Shown in pieces: positions 5,893 through 6,522 of a stretch of 6,522 bases of DNA. The notes beneath the pieces are model-generated. The model saw nothing but the letters and a program-made list of their open reading frames with translations, searched no databases and was not told the origin of the DNA. Source of the stretch: Thermoplasmatales archaeon ex4484_6 (GTDB taxonomy: Archaea; Thermoplasmatota; Penumbrarchaeia; Penumbrarchaeales; Penumbrarchaeaceae); the NCBI GenBank assembly GCA_002254385.1, contig NJDO01000108.1, forward strand, positions 1-6,522, read 5' to 3'. A program made the position numbers and the translations under genes. Numbering within the stretch: position 1 is the stretch's first letter; each line of letters opens with the position of its first letter.

Positions 5893-6522
5893 TCAGCTGA
5901 ACTTCTTCCGCACCATCTTTCCCCATGACCTCTTTCGCTTGACCAGATCGATTATGCCCTTCAGCCTCCAGTATGTGATTATCTGCCTGTATCCGAGATT
6001 CTCCGCGAAGGAGAGAAGCACGAGGAAGAACAGGTCCCGGGGGTTGTTGTATTTCTTCACCGTGGCTTCCTCAAGGATCAGGGCTGAAAGTGTAAGGATT
6101 ATGCCCATCACGATCGCAAGGAAGAGGAACACGAAGAAGAACGTGACATTGATCCATCCCATGAGGGTGGATATCAGAACTATCACGTATCCCATTATCT
6201 CGAAGATGGGACCGGCTGCCTCGAAGAAGAAGAAGAACGGCATGGATATGGTCCCGACCATGCCATATCGTGGATTCAGCATGAGCTGTTTGTTCAACAT
6301 TAAACTCTCGATAAGCCCCCTCTGCCACCTGTTCCTCTGGTTCCTCAGGACCTTCCATTCGTCCGGAGCCTGGGTCCAGCAGACCGGCTCTCCCACGGTG
6401 TCGGTCCTGTATCCGCCCACCTCTATGACCGTTCTCCTGTCGAAAAGTCCGAAAGCTCCCGATATTATCAGAAGGGCGTTGATCATGTTGAATCCGGACC
6501 TTCCGCAGAGAAAGGCCCTTAT
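5893..6522 (-). CDS. Membrane family 2 glycosyltransferase, C-terminal part, with apparent internal deletion
   Basis: The reading frame is open to the window edge, so the N-terminal half of the catalytic domain lies outside; 209 codons are seen. It is a processive-type GT2 (cellulose or chitin synthase-like) that would transfer sugar from a nucleotide donor at the membrane. Visible parts: ALLIISGAFGLFDRRTVIEV (16-35), GGY (36-38), TDTVGE (40-45), PVCWTQAPDEWKVL (46-59), the QxxRW motif as QRNRW (62-66), then NPRYG and several membrane helices (about 87-155). A further hydrophobic stretch near 168-190 and a basic tail follow. Relatives read TVGED-MEL and continue for some 26-30 residues before PVCWT. 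Here GE joins PVCWT directly, in frame, at about base 6387. The Asp of the ED motif, normally the catalytic base, is therefore missing. The frame is otherwise intact. This is either a real deletion leaving an inactive enzyme or a sequence or assembly error. UDP-glucose from GalU is a possible donor. Confidence 0.85.
   Translation of the reverse strand: MRAFLCGRSGFNMINALLIISGAFGLFDRRTVIEVGGYRTDTVGEPVCWTQAPDEWKVLRNQRNRWQRGLIESLMLNKQLMLNPRYGMVGTISMPFFFFFEAAGPIFEIMGYVIVLISTLMGWINVTFFFVFLFLAIVMGIILTLSALILEEATVKKYNNPRDLFFLVLLSFAENLGYRQIITYWRLKGIIDLVKRKRSWGKMVRKKFS

Overview
The window looks like chromosomal DNA of a euryarchaeon. The evidence is TATA-type promoters placed about 25 bases before start codons, several apparently leaderless genes, an archaeal-type HflX, a NikR regulator, and heavy use of AGG/AGA for arginine and ATA for isoleucine. 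A Thermoplasmatota-like lineage is plausible, but the sequence alone cannot settle this. There is no rRNA, tRNA, CRISPR array, insertion sequence or phage gene.

Layout. Bases 20-1324 (+) encode the ribosome-associated GTPase HflX. Bases 1403-2272 (+) encode a GalU-type UTP-glucose-1-phosphate uridylyltransferase with its own promoter and a strong Shine-Dalgarno. Converging on it is a DEAD-box RNA helicase (2326-4038, -) with a C-terminal DbpA-type RNA-binding domain. About 230 bases separate the helicase start from a divergent, leaderless gene for a 72-residue two-helix membrane protein (4268-4486, +). A 12-base-arm palindrome abuts the TATA box of that small gene. On the minus strand follow nikR (4589-4996) and, just upstream of it, a 69-residue cysteine-rich GDCCVxC protein (5060-5269). 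These two may be co-transcribed. Divergent from them is a degenerate minimal nucleotidyltransferase (5383-5766, +). The right edge holds the C-terminal part of a membrane family 2 glycosyltransferase (5893-6522, -) that runs off the window.

How the genes relate. This is mostly a set of single genes with their own promoters rather than one operon. HflX and the helicase belong to ribosome and RNA metabolism. GalU makes UDP-glucose, which could feed a glycosyltransferase such as the one at the right end, though they are not linked in an operon. NikR and the GDCCVxC protein form the one likely functional pair, with a metal or thiol theme.

Most notable. The glycosyltransferase appears to lack, in frame, a block of roughly 26-30 residues that normally includes the catalytic Asp of the ED motif. 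Two palindromes lie at promoters, one beside the TATA box of the small membrane gene and one near the expected nikR transcription start. I did not find a convincing new multi-gene system here.
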